A stretch of DNA of 64,000 nt, from positions 320,612 to 384,611 of the forward strand of contig CANIVT010000001.1 in the NCBI GenBank assembly GCA_947471565.1, given 5' to 3'. Below are positions 27,530-37,318 of this stretch, piece by piece. Both the position numbers and the translations under genes were made by a program. Below the pieces are notes generated by a model, which was given only the letters and a program-made list of their open reading frames with translations, did not search any database and was not told the DNA's origin. This DNA comes from Spartobacteria bacterium (lineage in GTDB: Bacteria > Verrucomicrobiota > Verrucomicrobiia > Chthoniobacterales > UBA6821). Position 1 is the first letter of the stretch. Each line of letters begins with the position of its first letter.

Positions 27530-27922
27530 ATGAAGCCCCTGCCGCTGATTCCCCTCGCCTGCCTTCTCATCTCTGGTTGCTCCAATATCGGCGAGAAACG
27601 AACCGAGCTCTCGGCGGCTGGTTTCCGGACCATCCCTGCGACCACATCGGCGCAAATGGCGAAACTTATTACACTGAAATCATCCAAGGTGGTTCCCGTC
27701 ACAGGAAAGCAGGGAACGATCTATGTCTTCGCAGACCAACAGAACAAGGCCCTGATGGTGGGAAGCCCTGCACAGTATCAGAAGTACCGTGCAATCAAGC
27801 TGCATCAGCAAAAGATCGACGAGCAGTTGCTTGATGCCCAAGTCAACATGGACAATGCCGATTGGTCGGCTTGGGGTCCCTATTCAAGCTGGGGATGGTC
27901 CGTGGCATCAGATCCCCTGTAA
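27530..27922 (+). CDS. Small lipoprotein, twin B
   Basis: This 130-residue paralogue of the preceding gene has a lipobox in ACLLISGCSNIG. The shared skeleton is ELSAAGFRTIPATTSAQMAKL, KVVPVTGKQGTIYVFAD, MVGSPAQYQKY and the final DWSAWGPYSSWGW. The two genes are 27 bp apart and have the same length, which points to a tandem duplication followed by divergence. Function is unknown; the conserved tryptophan-rich end may bind a partner. Confidence 0.8.
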   Translation: MKPLPLIPLACLLISGCSNIGEKRTELSAAGFRTIPATTSAQMAKLITLKSSKVVPVTGKQGTIYVFADQQNKALMVGSPAQYQKYRAIKLHQQKIDEQLLDAQVNMDNADWSAWGPYSSWGWSVASDPL

Positions 27923-27967
27923 CAGGGTTCCCACGCTCCCCCCTTTGTATAGAGTTTAGAGGAGAAC

Positions 27968-28516
27968 CTACTCGCTGGGGTAATAGCGGGTGATCTTGGT
28001 GCCCTGGAGGCCAAGCCCCCCCATCAATCCCTTCTGCCCCCAAATAAAGGCAGCGATTCCATGCTGGACCGAGGCCACCGACATGCTTCCCGACAAGCCC
28101 TGATCGCCCATCACCAGACCGGGAGCCGTACCGAGATCGAACCCATCGCTTTTCTTAAGATACTTCAGGGAGTCCTCATCCATAAAGAGCAGGGCATAGG
28201 AGAGCTTCTGAATACCGGCCTGGATGCCGTAACCAGCGGAGGTCATGTTGTAGTATCCGGCCACCTGACCGTTCTTGAAGAGCACCCCATCCCCTCGCTG
28301 CGCTGCTACCATGAATCCTGCCTTCAGGACTTCTGGAAACACAAGGACCGCAACCGCCTTTTCCCCGAGAGTTTGAGCCTTCGGGTTTTGATTGTAGAGA
28401 TGATGCAGTGCCTTGATGGAAAGACGCTCGAGCTTCTCGGCTGAGTGGGCGGATACCTTGCCGGCGGAAGCGAGTGCAAAGGCCGTCATCAGAAATGCAA
28501 TCAGGGTGTTTTTCAT
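27968..28516 (-). CDS. Ysc84/SYLF-domain secreted protein
   Basis: This 182-residue protein has a cleavable signal peptide (MKNTLIAFLMTAFALASAGKVSA) and a SYLF/Ysc84 domain. Recognisable segments are AVLVFPEVLKAGFMVAAQRGDGVLF, YYNMTSAGYGIQAGIQKLSYALLFM and DLGTAPGLVMGDQG. In eukaryotes this domain binds lipids and actin; bacterial secreted versions are common and uncharacterised. It is convergent with the twin lipoprotein genes. Confidence 0.88.
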   Translation of the reverse strand: MKNTLIAFLMTAFALASAGKVSAHSAEKLERLSIKALHHLYNQNPKAQTLGEKAVAVLVFPEVLKAGFMVAAQRGDGVLFKNGQVAGYYNMTSAGYGIQAGIQKLSYALLFMDEDSLKYLKKSDGFDLGTAPGLVMGDQGLSGSMSVASVQHGIAAFIWGQKGLMGGLGLQGTKITRYYPSE

Positions 28517-28555
28517 GTGTTTTCTGGGTTGTTTGATGAGTTAGGAATGTGTCCG

Positions 28556-29071
28556 TCAGCGGCGCAAATGCTCCTGCACGGAGGCGTTGTTATTGATCAA
28601 ATCAAGAATCCGCTGACCAGAAAGGGGCTTTGTGGAAAGACAGTCGAGATTACCGTCACGACCGATCACGGCCACGGAAAATTGACCCGCGACGTCATAG
28701 GAAGAGGCAACCGCGGTGGGATTGTTCACGGTAAGAAATGGAACATTAGAGGGGATGACACCCCCTTCGCTGGTGAAAGCCGCGAAACAGATCATCCCAT
28801 CAGCCGCCAAACGCTCATATCGCCCTCTCAGTTCGGAAACCTGCTTTCGAAACGCCCTGTCCTTGGGCGATGGGGCGATCAGAAGGAGCACCGGCTTTCC
28901 TTTGAGAGAGGAGAGCGTGATCGTACGTCCCTCGGACGCTCCACCGGAAAAGGCTGGCGCCGCGCTGATGAGTGCCAAACCCTTCTTCTCCGCCGTCGCA
29001 GCGAGGACGGAAGAAGCCGCCAGCACGAGCACCATTCCTGCGGTCGCGAAATTGGGGATCGAGGTCGTCAT
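28556..29071 (-). CDS. Secreted thioredoxin-fold-like protein without a redox Cys pair
   Basis: This 171-residue protein has a signal peptide (AGMVLVLAASSVLAATA). The middle resembles the redoxin fold: ITLSSLKGKPVLLLIAPSPKDRAFRKQVSEL, then VPFLTVNNPTAVASSYDV and FSVAVIGRDGNLDC. The position that usually holds CxxC reads APSPKD, so it should not act as a disulfide reductase. It may be a structural or binding derivative. It follows frr by 26 bp on the same strand. The fold call is moderate. Confidence 0.6.
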   Translation of the reverse strand: MTTSIPNFATAGMVLVLAASSVLAATAEKKGLALISAAPAFSGGASEGRTITLSSLKGKPVLLLIAPSPKDRAFRKQVSELRGRYERLAADGMICFAAFTSEGGVIPSNVPFLTVNNPTAVASSYDVAGQFSVAVIGRDGNLDCLSTKPLSGQRILDLINNNASVQEHLRR

Positions 29072-29097
29072 CAGTGATGATTGGGAACAGGGATCCG

Positions 29098-29658
29098 TCA
29101 GACCGTCATGAGCTCCGCTTCTTTCACGGAGACATGCTTATCGATAGATTCGACCTGCTTGTCGGTCAGTTTCTGGATCTCCTTCTCGGAGCGCTCCAGT
29201 TCGTCCTCGGTGATCTTTCCATCCTTCTGAAGCTTCTTGGCCCCGTCCATGGCCTCACGGCGGCAGGCGCGGACACGTACCCTGGATTCCTCCGCGAGCT
29301 TATTCACGGTGCGAACGAGATCCTTGCGGCGCTCCTCGGAGAGCTCCGGAATGCGCAGGCGGATCAGTTTGCCGTCTACGGCGGGATTGATGCCGATCTT
29401 GCTCTCCTGGATCGCCTTCTCAATGTCCTGGGTTGTGGAGGCATCGAAAGGTTGGATCACCAGCAGACGCGGCTCAGGCGCAGTGATCATGGCAAGCTGC
29501 TTCAGCTTCATGCTGCTTCCGTAGGCGGTGACATCGATGTTCTCGACAAGGGCCGGAGAGGCCTTCCCGGTGCGGATGGCGTTGAATTCATGCATCATGA
29601 ATTCGACCGCTTTCTCCATGCCGGATTCGGCATCAAACAGGACTTCTTCTGCGCTCAT
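29098..29658 (-). CDS. frr: Ribosome recycling factor
   Basis: This 186-residue factor splits post-termination ribosomes together with EF-G. Typical blocks are FMMHEFNAIRTGKASPALVENI, LVIQPFDASTTQDIEKAI, IRLRIPELSEERRKDLVR and VRVRACRREAMDGAKKLQKDG. The final KLTDKQVESIDKHVSVKEAEL is also standard. It follows pyrH by 36 bp, the conserved pyrH-frr order. Confidence 0.98.
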   Translation of the reverse strand: MSAEEVLFDAESGMEKAVEFMMHEFNAIRTGKASPALVENIDVTAYGSSMKLKQLAMITAPEPRLLVIQPFDASTTQDIEKAIQESKIGINPAVDGKLIRLRIPELSEERRKDLVRTVNKLAEESRVRVRACRREAMDGAKKLQKDGKITEDELERSEKEIQKLTDKQVESIDKHVSVKEAELMTV

Positions 29659-29694
29659 GGTGGTGGTAGGTAAAGGGTTTGCGGTTGAGTGGTT

Positions 29695-30444
<750 letters not shown>

Positions 30445-30487
30445 GAGGTATGATGAAATCCGAGGAACCGCCCAAGGCAAAGCCAAA

Positions 30488-31435
30488 TCACGATGCACCA
30501 TGCTCCTCAACAAGGAGAGCATGCCCCCGGGCGAAAGCGCCGGAATGCATCCTCCCCCCTCCCTCGGGTTGCACGCTCCCAAGAAGAAGACCGCCCTCGC
30601 CGCACGCCACAAGAACCCCGCGCGGATCAATCCTCAGGATTGATCCGGGCTTTCCAGAGGCATGTCGGGCGACAATGGCGGAATGAACCTTGATCATGAT
30701 GACAGAGGAGTCCTCAAGAATCAGGTTAGCCACGGCTCCGGGACGGGGCTGGAGAGAGCGAATCTTTCGCTCCAACTCCACGGCCTGCCGACTCCAATCG
30801 AGTTGCGTGTCGGCCCTCAGGATTTTCCCCGTCACGGTGGCTTGGGACTCATCCTGCACATGACGCGGCGCCCCCCCCGAGGCGAGCAGTCGCAAGGCCT
30901 CCTCCAGGGCAACAGGAGAGATCAAAGACAGCTTCTCCGACAGACTTCCCGCCGTCTCGCGACGACGGACTGAAAGGCGTTTTTCCAGGATCACGTCACC
31001 CGTGTCGAGCCCCTCGGCCATATGCATGATCGAGACACCACTCTCCCGATCTCCGGAGGCAATGGCGGCTTGAATGGGCGAGGCGCCACGATGATGTGGT
31101 AGCAGCGAGGCATGGATGTTCAGACAGGCCATTGATGGGGTCTCCAGCAAGGCCTTGGGAAGAATTCTCCCGTACGCCATCGTCACCATAACCTCCGGTG
31201 CAAGATCACGGAACCAGTCCAGCACCCCGGGATCCCTGGGTGACTCCGGTTGCAACAGCGGTGTTTTCGGTGACAACCGGATCAGCTCCTCCTTGATCGC
31301 GGGAGCCTTAAGCTCGCGGCGGCGTCCTGCAGGCCGATCCGGCTGGCTGAGCACTCCAATCAGTTCATGTTTCTCAAGCAGATAACGCAGCGACGGAATC
31401 CCAATGTCCCCAGTACCGGCAAAAACAACCCTCAT
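30488..31435 (-). CDS. fmt: Methionyl-tRNA formyltransferase
   Basis: This 315-residue enzyme formylates initiator Met-tRNA using 10-formyl-tetrahydrofolate. The formyl-transferase core has [21 protein letters not shown] (Asn and His of the active site) and the catalytic-loop Asp in [13 protein letters not shown]. The N-terminus [20 protein letters not shown] is usual. The C-terminal domain begins near residue 205. It lies 5 bp after the stop of the small zinc-binding protein gene and is part of an adk-fmt-pyrH-frr run. Confidence 0.96.
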   Translation of the reverse strand: MRVVFAGTGDIGIPSLRYLLEKHELIGVLSQPDRPAGRRRELKAPAIKEELIRLSPKTPLLQPESPRDPGVLDWFRDLAPEVMVTMAYGRILPKALLETPSMACLNIHASLLPHHRGASPIQAAIASGDRESGVSIMHMAEGLDTGDVILEKRLSVRRRETAGSLSEKLSLISPVALEEALRLLASGGAPRHVQDESQATVTGKILRADTQLDWSRQAVELERKIRSLQPRPGAVANLILEDSSVIMIKVHSAIVARHASGKPGSILRIDPRGVLVACGEGGLLLGSVQPEGGGRMHSGAFARGHALLVEEHGAS

Positions 31436-31440
31436 CCGGA

Positions 31441-31677
31441 TCAGTGGGAAAATCGCGGAACAAGGGATCCCCTAGTCCGGCGAGCAGCAGAACGGTCCAA
31501 CATCAACTCACCGGCAGTCACCTCGCGATGACCGAGCGAGGAGGAACAGCCGGTGCAAAGATAATCATAGAGCTCCTTGTCGGGCAGAACCAGAAGCAGG
31601 GACTCCCTCACCGGCATCGCTTTGGCGCACTTGGAGCAGTACAGCGAGGAAGCGCGAAAGCTCTCGAACTGGCTCAT
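31441..31677 (-). CDS. Small two-CxxC zinc-binding protein
   Basis: This 78-residue protein has two CxxC knuckles, CSKCAKAMPVRES and CTGCSSSLGHREV, about 22 residues apart, suggesting a single zinc ribbon. The C-terminus is basic (RSAARRTRGSLVPRFSH). It lies between the adenylate kinase-like gene and fmt with very short gaps, so it is probably co-transcribed with translation genes. I do not recognise the family. Confidence 0.65.
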   Translation of the reverse strand: MSQFESFRASSLYCSKCAKAMPVRESLLLVLPDKELYDYLCTGCSSSLGHREVTAGELMLDRSAARRTRGSLVPRFSH

Positions 31678-31715
31678 GGCTGCAGGGTGGGCTGGCCCGA
31701 CACGGCCTTTTGCGC

Positions 31716-32309
31716 TCAGGCCGGAACCTCTTCGAGAAGTCCCTTGATGATCTCGTGAAGAACCCGGACTGGTGTCATGGTGGCGTCGATGTCATGACGG
31801 CGTGCCGAGGAGTAGTGTGCGAGCACTGGCTTGGACTCGGAATCGTAGGTGGCAAGACGGCTGCGGATCAACTCCTCGTTGGCATCGTCCAGACGATTGT
31901 CGCGCAGCGCCCTTTTCTTGAGACGGGCGACGAGTTTGTCTCGATCGGGGCAGGAAAGATGGTATACGCGCCGCACATCGATAAGCTCCTCCATGAGAAC
32001 GGCCTGGGCCACGTTGCGGGGAATGCCGTCGAGGATCAGATAATCACGCTCTGGCTTGAACTTTCCCGATTCCGCGGTCTTGCGGACTGATTCATGCCAG
32101 AGCCGCACGGTCATCTCGTCAGGAACAAGCAGCCCCTTGCTGGAGTATTCGAGAAAAGCCGCCCCGAGTTCGCTCGTCGGGTCAAGCGACCGGAAAACAT
32201 CCCCGCAGGCGCAGTGATAAAAACCGGGAATCTTGCCGAGGATCTTGCCCTGGGTGCCCTTGCCGCTGCCGGGAGCGCCGAAAATGAGAATGGTTCGGTA
32301 ACGTGACAT
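31716..32309 (-). CDS. adk: Adenylate kinase-family nucleoside monophosphate kinase
   Basis: This 197-residue P-loop kinase opens with TILIFGAPGSGKGTQGKIL. The NMP-binding segment is CACGDVFRSLDPTSELG, and the DGIPRNVAQA box matches the adenylate-kinase DGFPR motif with Ile in place of Phe. The LID is short: KKRALRDNRLDDANEELIRSRL, without the zinc-binding insert. AMP is the probable substrate but UMP/CMP use cannot be excluded. It is divergent from the first pilB. Confidence 0.88.
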   Translation of the reverse strand: MSRYRTILIFGAPGSGKGTQGKILGKIPGFYHCACGDVFRSLDPTSELGAAFLEYSSKGLLVPDEMTVRLWHESVRKTAESGKFKPERDYLILDGIPRNVAQAVLMEELIDVRRVYHLSCPDRDKLVARLKKRALRDNRLDDANEELIRSRLATYDSESKPVLAHYSSARRHDIDATMTPVRVLHEIIKGLLEEVPA

Positions 32310-32364
32310 CTTTTCAATCTAGGGAAGCCGCCACGCAAAATCAACGGCAAGGAACAAGGGTCCG

Positions 32365-32394
32365 TTGACAGTGATGGTCCTGATAGGGGATAGT
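32365..32394 (+). promoter_or_regulatory. Predicted promoter upstream of the tandem pilB genes
   Basis: TTGACA at 32365-32370 is separated by 18 bp from GATAGT at 32389-32394. The pilB start codon is at 32415, leaving about 14 bases of leader. The -35 is perfect and the -10 is fair. Confidence 0.45.
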
Positions 32395-32414
32395 GCCACC
32401 CCTCACTTTCCCCC

Positions 32415-34079
32415 ATGCCGGCCAACGACGAATACGTGATCGAGATCCTGAAGGATGTCGGCCTGATTAATCAGGATCAGGTCGATCACGTCGCCTCTCA
32501 GACAGCGGGCCTCCACATGGTCGACACCATGGTCAGGGAGGGCATCGTCAGCGCCGAGGACGTTGCACGGACCCTCGCCTCGCAGAACGGGATGGATTTC
32601 GTTGATCTCTCGCTGGTCACTCCGATCCCGGAACTGGTGGATCTCCTCACCCCCGAGACGGCCAGACGCTACAGGACGGTTCCTGTCTCCGAACACGACG
32701 GTTCGGTCGTCATGGCGATCGCCGACCCGATGGATTTCGAGGCCTTTGACAGCATCGGCTTCCTACTCAAACGCCCCGTGGAATTCGTCTGTGCGATTCC
32801 CGCCCAGATCGAAGAAAAGCTCAATCGACTCTACCCTCTCGGTCTTGAGGAACTCACCAAGGGGGGATCGGAGATCGAGGTTGAGGAGGATGCTGGCGGG
32901 GATGACGACGCCCCGATCATCCGGATGGTTTCCAACCTTTTGATCGAGGCCCAGAACAACAGGGCGAGCGACATCCACATCGAACCGATGGAGAAACGCC
33001 TCCGCGTCCGCTTCCGCATCGACGGAAACCTCCAGGAGGTGCAGAGCCCGCCAAAAAAACTCCAGGCCGCCATCATCAGCCGACTCAAGATCATGACCGG
33101 CACGATGAGCATCGCGGAGAAGCGCGTCCCCCAAGACGGCCGCATTCAGATGAAGATGGGGGACAAGGTCGTCGATCTCCGCGTCAATTCCATCCCGACT
33201 GTCCACGGGGAGAGCATCGTTATGCGCGTGCTCGACAAATCCTCCCTCATGCTGGGCCTTCCGGAGCTTGGATTCCTCAGCGACGACCAGGCTCTTTTCG
33301 AGCGACTTGTCCAACTGCCCGACGGCATCATCCTGGTCACCGGTCCCACCGGATCCGGAAAGACGACCACTCTTTACGCCTGCCTGAACTACATGAACAA
33401 GCCCGACCGGAAAATCATCACGGTCGAGGAGCCTGTCGAATACCAGATGACCGGCATCAACCAGGTCCAGGTCAACTCCGAGATCGGCATGACCTTCCCC
33501 GCCGCCCTGCGCGCCATGCTCCGTCAGGCTCCGAACATCGTCATGCTCGGAGAAATCCGTGATGAGGAGACCGCTTCCATCGCGATCAATGCGTCCCTCA
33601 CAGGTCACCTTGTGCTCTCGACACTCCACACCAACGATGCACCGGGTGCGATCGCCCGTCTTGTCGACATCGGGGTGCAGCCATTTCTTGTCTCCAGCGC
33701 CGTGCGCGCCGTAATGGCCCAGCGACTCGTCCGCAAGCTCTGCGGGAACTGCAAGCAGCCCGGGGAACTCTCGGAATACGAGATGCAGGCACTTTCACTC
33801 GATGCAGCCCAGGTTGCCCGCGCCACCCCGATGAAGGCGGTCGGTTGTGACAAATGCAAGGGCAAGGGATACCGCGGCCGCATGGGAATCTTTGAGATTT
33901 TCGTCGCCGACGACGAGATGCGCCAGATGATCAATCGGAGCGCCACGACCATCCAACTCCGTCACCGGTGCCGCGAACTCGGGATGAGAACCCTCCGTGA
34001 AGACGGCATCCGCAAGGTGCTCGCCGGGATGACCACCGCAGACGAGGTCATCTCCTCCACCATGGGAGACAGTCACTGA
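32415..34079 (+). CDS. pilB: Type IV pilus / type II secretion assembly ATPase PilB (GspE), copy 1
   Basis: This 554-residue hexameric motor ATPase is predicted to power pilus or pseudopilus extension. The N-terminal GspE-N domain (about 1-140) precedes the core. Core motifs are SDIHIEPMEKRLRVRFRIDG (N2 domain), Walker [13 protein letters not shown], the Asp box with ITVEEPVEYQ, Walker B IVMLGEIRDEETA and the His box LVLSTLHTNDAPGAI. A zinc-binding cysteine pair set (CGNCKQ and CDKCKGKG) is present near residues 435-475. Copy 2 starts 4 bp downstream. Confidence 0.95.
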   Translation: MPANDEYVIEILKDVGLINQDQVDHVASQTAGLHMVDTMVREGIVSAEDVARTLASQNGMDFVDLSLVTPIPELVDLLTPETARRYRTVPVSEHDGSVVMAIADPMDFEAFDSIGFLLKRPVEFVCAIPAQIEEKLNRLYPLGLEELTKGGSEIEVEEDAGGDDDAPIIRMVSNLLIEAQNNRASDIHIEPMEKRLRVRFRIDGNLQEVQSPPKKLQAAIISRLKIMTGTMSIAEKRVPQDGRIQMKMGDKVVDLRVNSIPTVHGESIVMRVLDKSSLMLGLPELGFLSDDQALFERLVQLPDGIILVTGPTGSGKTTTLYACLNYMNKPDRKIITVEEPVEYQMTGINQVQVNSEIGMTFPAALRAMLRQAPNIVMLGEIRDEETASIAINASLTGHLVLSTLHTNDAPGAIARLVDIGVQPFLVSSAVRAVMAQRLVRKLCGNCKQPGELSEYEMQALSLDAAQVARATPMKAVGCDKCKGKGYRGRMGIFEIFVADDEMRQMINRSATTIQLRHRCRELGMRTLREDGIRKVLAGMTTADEVISSTMGDSH

Positions 34080-34083
34080 CACC

Positions 34084-35775
34084 ATGAATCCGCATCAGGT
34101 CATCGAGGTCTTCAGGCGCTCCGGAACAGTGAGCGAACTCACCGCCGAGGAGCTCCTCACCGAGGCGGTCAACTCCGGTCGCCCGATCGACGACATCATG
34201 GTCGAGCAGGGGATCGTGACGGAGGAGGCATTCGCCCAGACACTGGCCATGGATCTGGGGGTGGAGGCTGTCGACCTTTCCTCCTTCGAACCCCTCCCCG
34301 CGCTGCTTCATCTCGTCCCCTCGGGCATGGCCCGCCTCAACGAGGTCATTCCGGTCACGGCCTCCGGCAATGTCCTCACGGTGGCGCTCGGCAATCCCCT
34401 CGACACCCAGGCCCTCGACGACCTCCGCTACACGCTGAACCGCGAGATCGTTCAGGTGGTAGCGCCCCGTCACCAGATCGAGAAACTGATTTCCGAACAC
34501 TACGGAACCGAGGAGACCTCCATGGAGGACGTCCTCAAGCAGCTCGGGGAAGCGGAAGTCGCCGCGATCGATAATGCTGAGGAGGAATTCAACGCGGCTG
34601 CGGCTGCGGCGGAAGCCAACGCCACGCCGATCATCCGCTACGTCAACCTGATCCTGGACCGCGCCGTTCAGGCCCAGGCAAGCGATATCCACTTCGAACC
34701 GTTCGAGAAGGAATTCAAGATCCGATACCGCGTCGACGGCGCACTCTACGAGATGGAGCCCCCTCCCCGGCATCTGGCGCTTCCGGTGACCTCCCGTATC
34801 AAGGTGATGTCCAACCTGAACATCGCTGAGCGACGCGTCCCTCAGGACGGCCGCATTCAGCGCCAGATTGGCGACAAGGTTGTCGACCTTCGCGTCTCCA
34901 CGCTGCCCACCCAGTTTGGCGAGAGCGTCGTGCTCCGCGTGCTCGACCGCAGTGCCGTAAAACTCGATCTGGAGGCCCTCCAGATGCCGCCGGAAATCCA
35001 CGAGTACATCCTCGAGACCATCGAGAAGCCCAACGGCATCTTCATCGTCACCGGACCGACAGGATCGGGAAAAACCACGACCCTCTACGCCTGCCTCAAC
35101 AAGATCAACACGATCGACTCCAAGCTCCTCACCGCCGAGGATCCCGTGGAATACGAAATCGACGGCATCATGCAGGTTCCCGTCAACGAGGGCATCGGCC
35201 TGACATTCGCCAAGGTACTCAGGGCCTTCCTCCGTCAGGATCCCGACCGCATCATGATCGGGGAAACCCGTGACCTCGAAACAGCGACCATCGCCATCCA
35301 GGCCTCACTGACCGGTCACTTGGTCTTCACCACGCTCCACACCAACGACTCCACGGGTGCCGTTTCCCGACTTGTCGACATGGGAGTGGAACCCTTCATG
35401 ATCTCGGCCTCCCTGGAAGGAGTGCTCGCCCAGCGACTCGTGCGGCGCATCTGTAGCCGCTGCAAGACTCCCTACGAACCCGATGAGGCTGTTCTTGGGA
35501 GGCTCGGCCTGACCCCCCATGACATCGGCGACAAGACCTTCTACTACGGCAAAGGCTGCGCCGAGTGCAACAACACCGGGTACAAGGGACGAAAGGGCCT
35601 CTACGAACTCCTCAAGGTCACCGACCCCATCCGGACGCTGATCAACGAAAAGGCCCCCAATGTGGTTCTCCGCCAGAAAGCCATGGAATTGGGCATGAGT
35701 ACTTTGAGAGCTGACGGACTGAGGTGCATCTTCGACGGCATCACGACCATCGAGGAAGTCCTCAAGTACACCTGA
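34084..35775 (+). CDS. pilB: Type IV pilus / type II secretion assembly ATPase PilB (GspE), copy 2
   Basis: This 563-residue paralogue of copy 1 has all motor motifs: SDIHFEPFEKEFKIRYRVDG, Walker [25 protein letters not shown], Walker B RIMIGETRDLETA and the His box LVFTTLHTNDSTGAV. The four-Cys site is CSRCKT and CAECNNTG. It differs in the N-terminal domain and has an Ala/Glu-rich linker near 165-180 (EEEFNAAAAAAEANAT). The four-base spacing from copy 1 implies coupled translation; the pair may form separate or mixed hexamers. Confidence 0.95.
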   Translation: MNPHQVIEVFRRSGTVSELTAEELLTEAVNSGRPIDDIMVEQGIVTEEAFAQTLAMDLGVEAVDLSSFEPLPALLHLVPSGMARLNEVIPVTASGNVLTVALGNPLDTQALDDLRYTLNREIVQVVAPRHQIEKLISEHYGTEETSMEDVLKQLGEAEVAAIDNAEEEFNAAAAAAEANATPIIRYVNLILDRAVQAQASDIHFEPFEKEFKIRYRVDGALYEMEPPPRHLALPVTSRIKVMSNLNIAERRVPQDGRIQRQIGDKVVDLRVSTLPTQFGESVVLRVLDRSAVKLDLEALQMPPEIHEYILETIEKPNGIFIVTGPTGSGKTTTLYACLNKINTIDSKLLTAEDPVEYEIDGIMQVPVNEGIGLTFAKVLRAFLRQDPDRIMIGETRDLETATIAIQASLTGHLVFTTLHTNDSTGAVSRLVDMGVEPFMISASLEGVLAQRLVRRICSRCKTPYEPDEAVLGRLGLTPHDIGDKTFYYGKGCAECNNTGYKGRKGLYELLKVTDPIRTLINEKAPNVVLRQKAMELGMSTLRADGLRCIFDGITTIEEVLKYT

Positions 35776-35831
35776 GGCTCGGCGCTATTTCTTCCGGAGA
35801 AACCCGGAAATCATACAGCGGATCCCCCTAC

Positions 35832-36203
35832 TCAGTTTGCAGGAAGGGCCGCAGAAGCAGGGGCCGCCACCGTGGAGTCACCGGACTTCGCTGGTACAAC
35901 AGGGGTAACCACCGGTGCAGCGGAGGCGATCTTCTTCACGGGACGCTCTCCATGAACGGGAGGCACCCACAGACTTTGAGCGATCAGATCCTTATTGATC
36001 GGGGCGATCAGACTGTATCCAGCCTTGCCATTGGGGAGCATCGGAGTCCCCCAACGATCCCTGCAGACAACCCGGGTCGAGGGAATCTTTTCACCCGCCA
36101 AGGTGTGGTTATTGATCACCTGAGGAGGTGGAAGTTCAAGGGTTCCCAGAAAGGAGGAACCACCGGCGATGAGAAGCTTGGGAAGAAGGCTCAGGAAAAC
36201 CAT
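35832..36203 (-). CDS. Small hypothetical secreted protein, Ala/Pro-rich C-terminus
   Basis: This ~123-residue protein starts at 36203 (MVFLSLLPKLLIAGGSSFLG), where a short signal-like segment begins; an ATG at 36260 adds 19 residues. The middle has the block VVCRDRWGTPMLPNGKAGYSLIAP. The last ~35 residues are Ala, Val and Pro (APVVTPVVPAKS onward). It is next to another small secreted protein on the same strand. I do not recognise the family. Confidence 0.5.
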   Translation of the reverse strand: MVFLSLLPKLLIAGGSSFLGTLELPPPQVINNHTLAGEKIPSTRVVCRDRWGTPMLPNGKAGYSLIAPINKDLIAQSLWVPPVHGERPVKKIASAAPVVTPVVPAKSGDSTVAAPASAALPAN

Positions 36204-36294
36204 GGTAGGGGGTGTTTTTTTAACATGGTCGGAAAACGCTCCGAGGACAAGTCCGGCCATTGAGCCTCCTCACTCCGGTGAAGGATCGGACACA

Positions 36295-36885
36295 TCACTT
36301 GCCCGGATAATTCCAGAACCAAGAGAACCCGTGACCGATCGAGGAGATCAATCTTGAGGGAAGAGGTCTTTCATCTTTTGGGGTTGGACTAGGCGATGGT
36401 TTGGGAGCAGGAGTAGGGCACATCTTGACGGCCTCTTGGGCGAGACCGAGAGGGATATCGGTAGTCAGGGCAAGTTCCCTGGCATCGGGAAGGGGTGGCT
36501 TTGCATCATTGGAGACATGAAGAATGACAGGTTTGGTGAAGAGGTCTCCCGTCCCAGTCCAGACACGAATGGGAGGAATTTCGTAATCACCCACGGCGGT
36601 TGTGATGAGCCTGAACCGCAACAACCAAACATCCTCACCTACCACGGTAAGATGCTGCGGTTTCCAGAACCTCTTCAACTCCAGCCCCACGGGACATTCG
36701 GGCAGAGCGGAAACAGGAGGCCGGGCATTCCTGACGGTGATCAGCAACTCGAGGCGCTGACCGGGTTTTGAAACCCTGTGGGAAATCGTGGCAGCAGCTT
36801 CAGACCCCCTAGCCGGGGATGCATCCAAAGTCCCCGACAAACATCCAATCACGGCACAGAGCAGCAGCAATTTCTTGAAATCCAT
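36295..36885 (-). CDS. Secreted protein with a BatD-like beta domain and Pro-rich tail
   Basis: This 196-residue protein has a signal peptide (FKKLLLLCAVIGCLSGTLDA). A beta-sandwich-like part (SKPGQRLELLITVRNARPP, then WLLRFRLITTAVGDYEIPPI) resembles one unit of BatD-type proteins. The C-terminal part contains a Pro/Ser tract (PTPAPKPSPSPTPKDERP) and ends in an aromatic segment. No Bat-cluster genes (MoxR, BatA, BatB) are nearby, so the BatD resemblance is structural only. It may act with the preceding small gene. Confidence 0.5.
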   Translation of the reverse strand: MDFKKLLLLCAVIGCLSGTLDASPARGSEAAATISHRVSKPGQRLELLITVRNARPPVSALPECPVGLELKRFWKPQHLTVVGEDVWLLRFRLITTAVGDYEIPPIRVWTGTGDLFTKPVILHVSNDAKPPLPDARELALTTDIPLGLAQEAVKMCPTPAPKPSPSPTPKDERPLPSRLISSIGHGFSWFWNYPGK

Positions 36886-36952
36886 GATCAGTAAAATTCA
36901 GTAAGTCTCAACGCATCGCAAGGATAGCGAGATCACGATTTCGACACCGACA

Positions 36953-37318
36953 TCACCAAGATCCGAAGAGATCCCCCTGAATCACGTCTCCCGGTTTGGG
37001 CTCAGGAGCAGGCTTGGGCTTGCGAACCTTCTTCTTGGGTGGCTCAAAGGTTTGCTTCCATTGTTTCTGGACATCTTTGATGACCACATTCGCTCTTTTG
37101 TAGCGCTCCTTCTTGCGATTCATCGCGATCGAAGGGGTCAAGCGGAGCACCTTGCGTGCACGTTCGACCCGAGCCTCGGTGAGAGCGCCGCGCAAACGCC
37201 AATGCCCACCCTTGGTGGTGTAGACACCGATGATCTTGCCGGCCTCTGCATAGCGTCGGAGTTGCCTGTCCGAGATCCCCAAACGGGAAGCCAGCTCTTT
37301 GAAAGTGGACATCGCCAT
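36953..37318 (-). CDS. MerR-like helix-turn-helix protein with a Lys/Pro-rich tail
   Basis: This 121-residue protein has an N-terminal winged-helix motif of excisionase/MerR type: FKELASRLGISDRQLRRYAEAGKI, then GVYTTKGGHWRLRGAL. It lacks the dimerisation coiled coil and effector domain of true MerR regulators. The remaining half is very basic with KKKVRKPKPAPEPKPGD, then the end GDLFGSW. It may be a DNA-binding accessory factor. Two AAAAAGTGA words (37331 and 37359) lie upstream of its start and could be binding sites. Confidence 0.6.
   Translation of the reverse strand: MAMSTFKELASRLGISDRQLRRYAEAGKIIGVYTTKGGHWRLRGALTEARVERARKVLRLTPSIAMNRKKERYKRANVVIKDVQKQWKQTFEPPKKKVRKPKPAPEPKPGDVIQGDLFGSW

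Noticed and set aside
35776-35831. TTCCGG/CCGGAA hairpin after the second pilB as a terminator
   Set aside because: The stem is short and there is no T-run, so it is not supportable as an intrinsic terminator.
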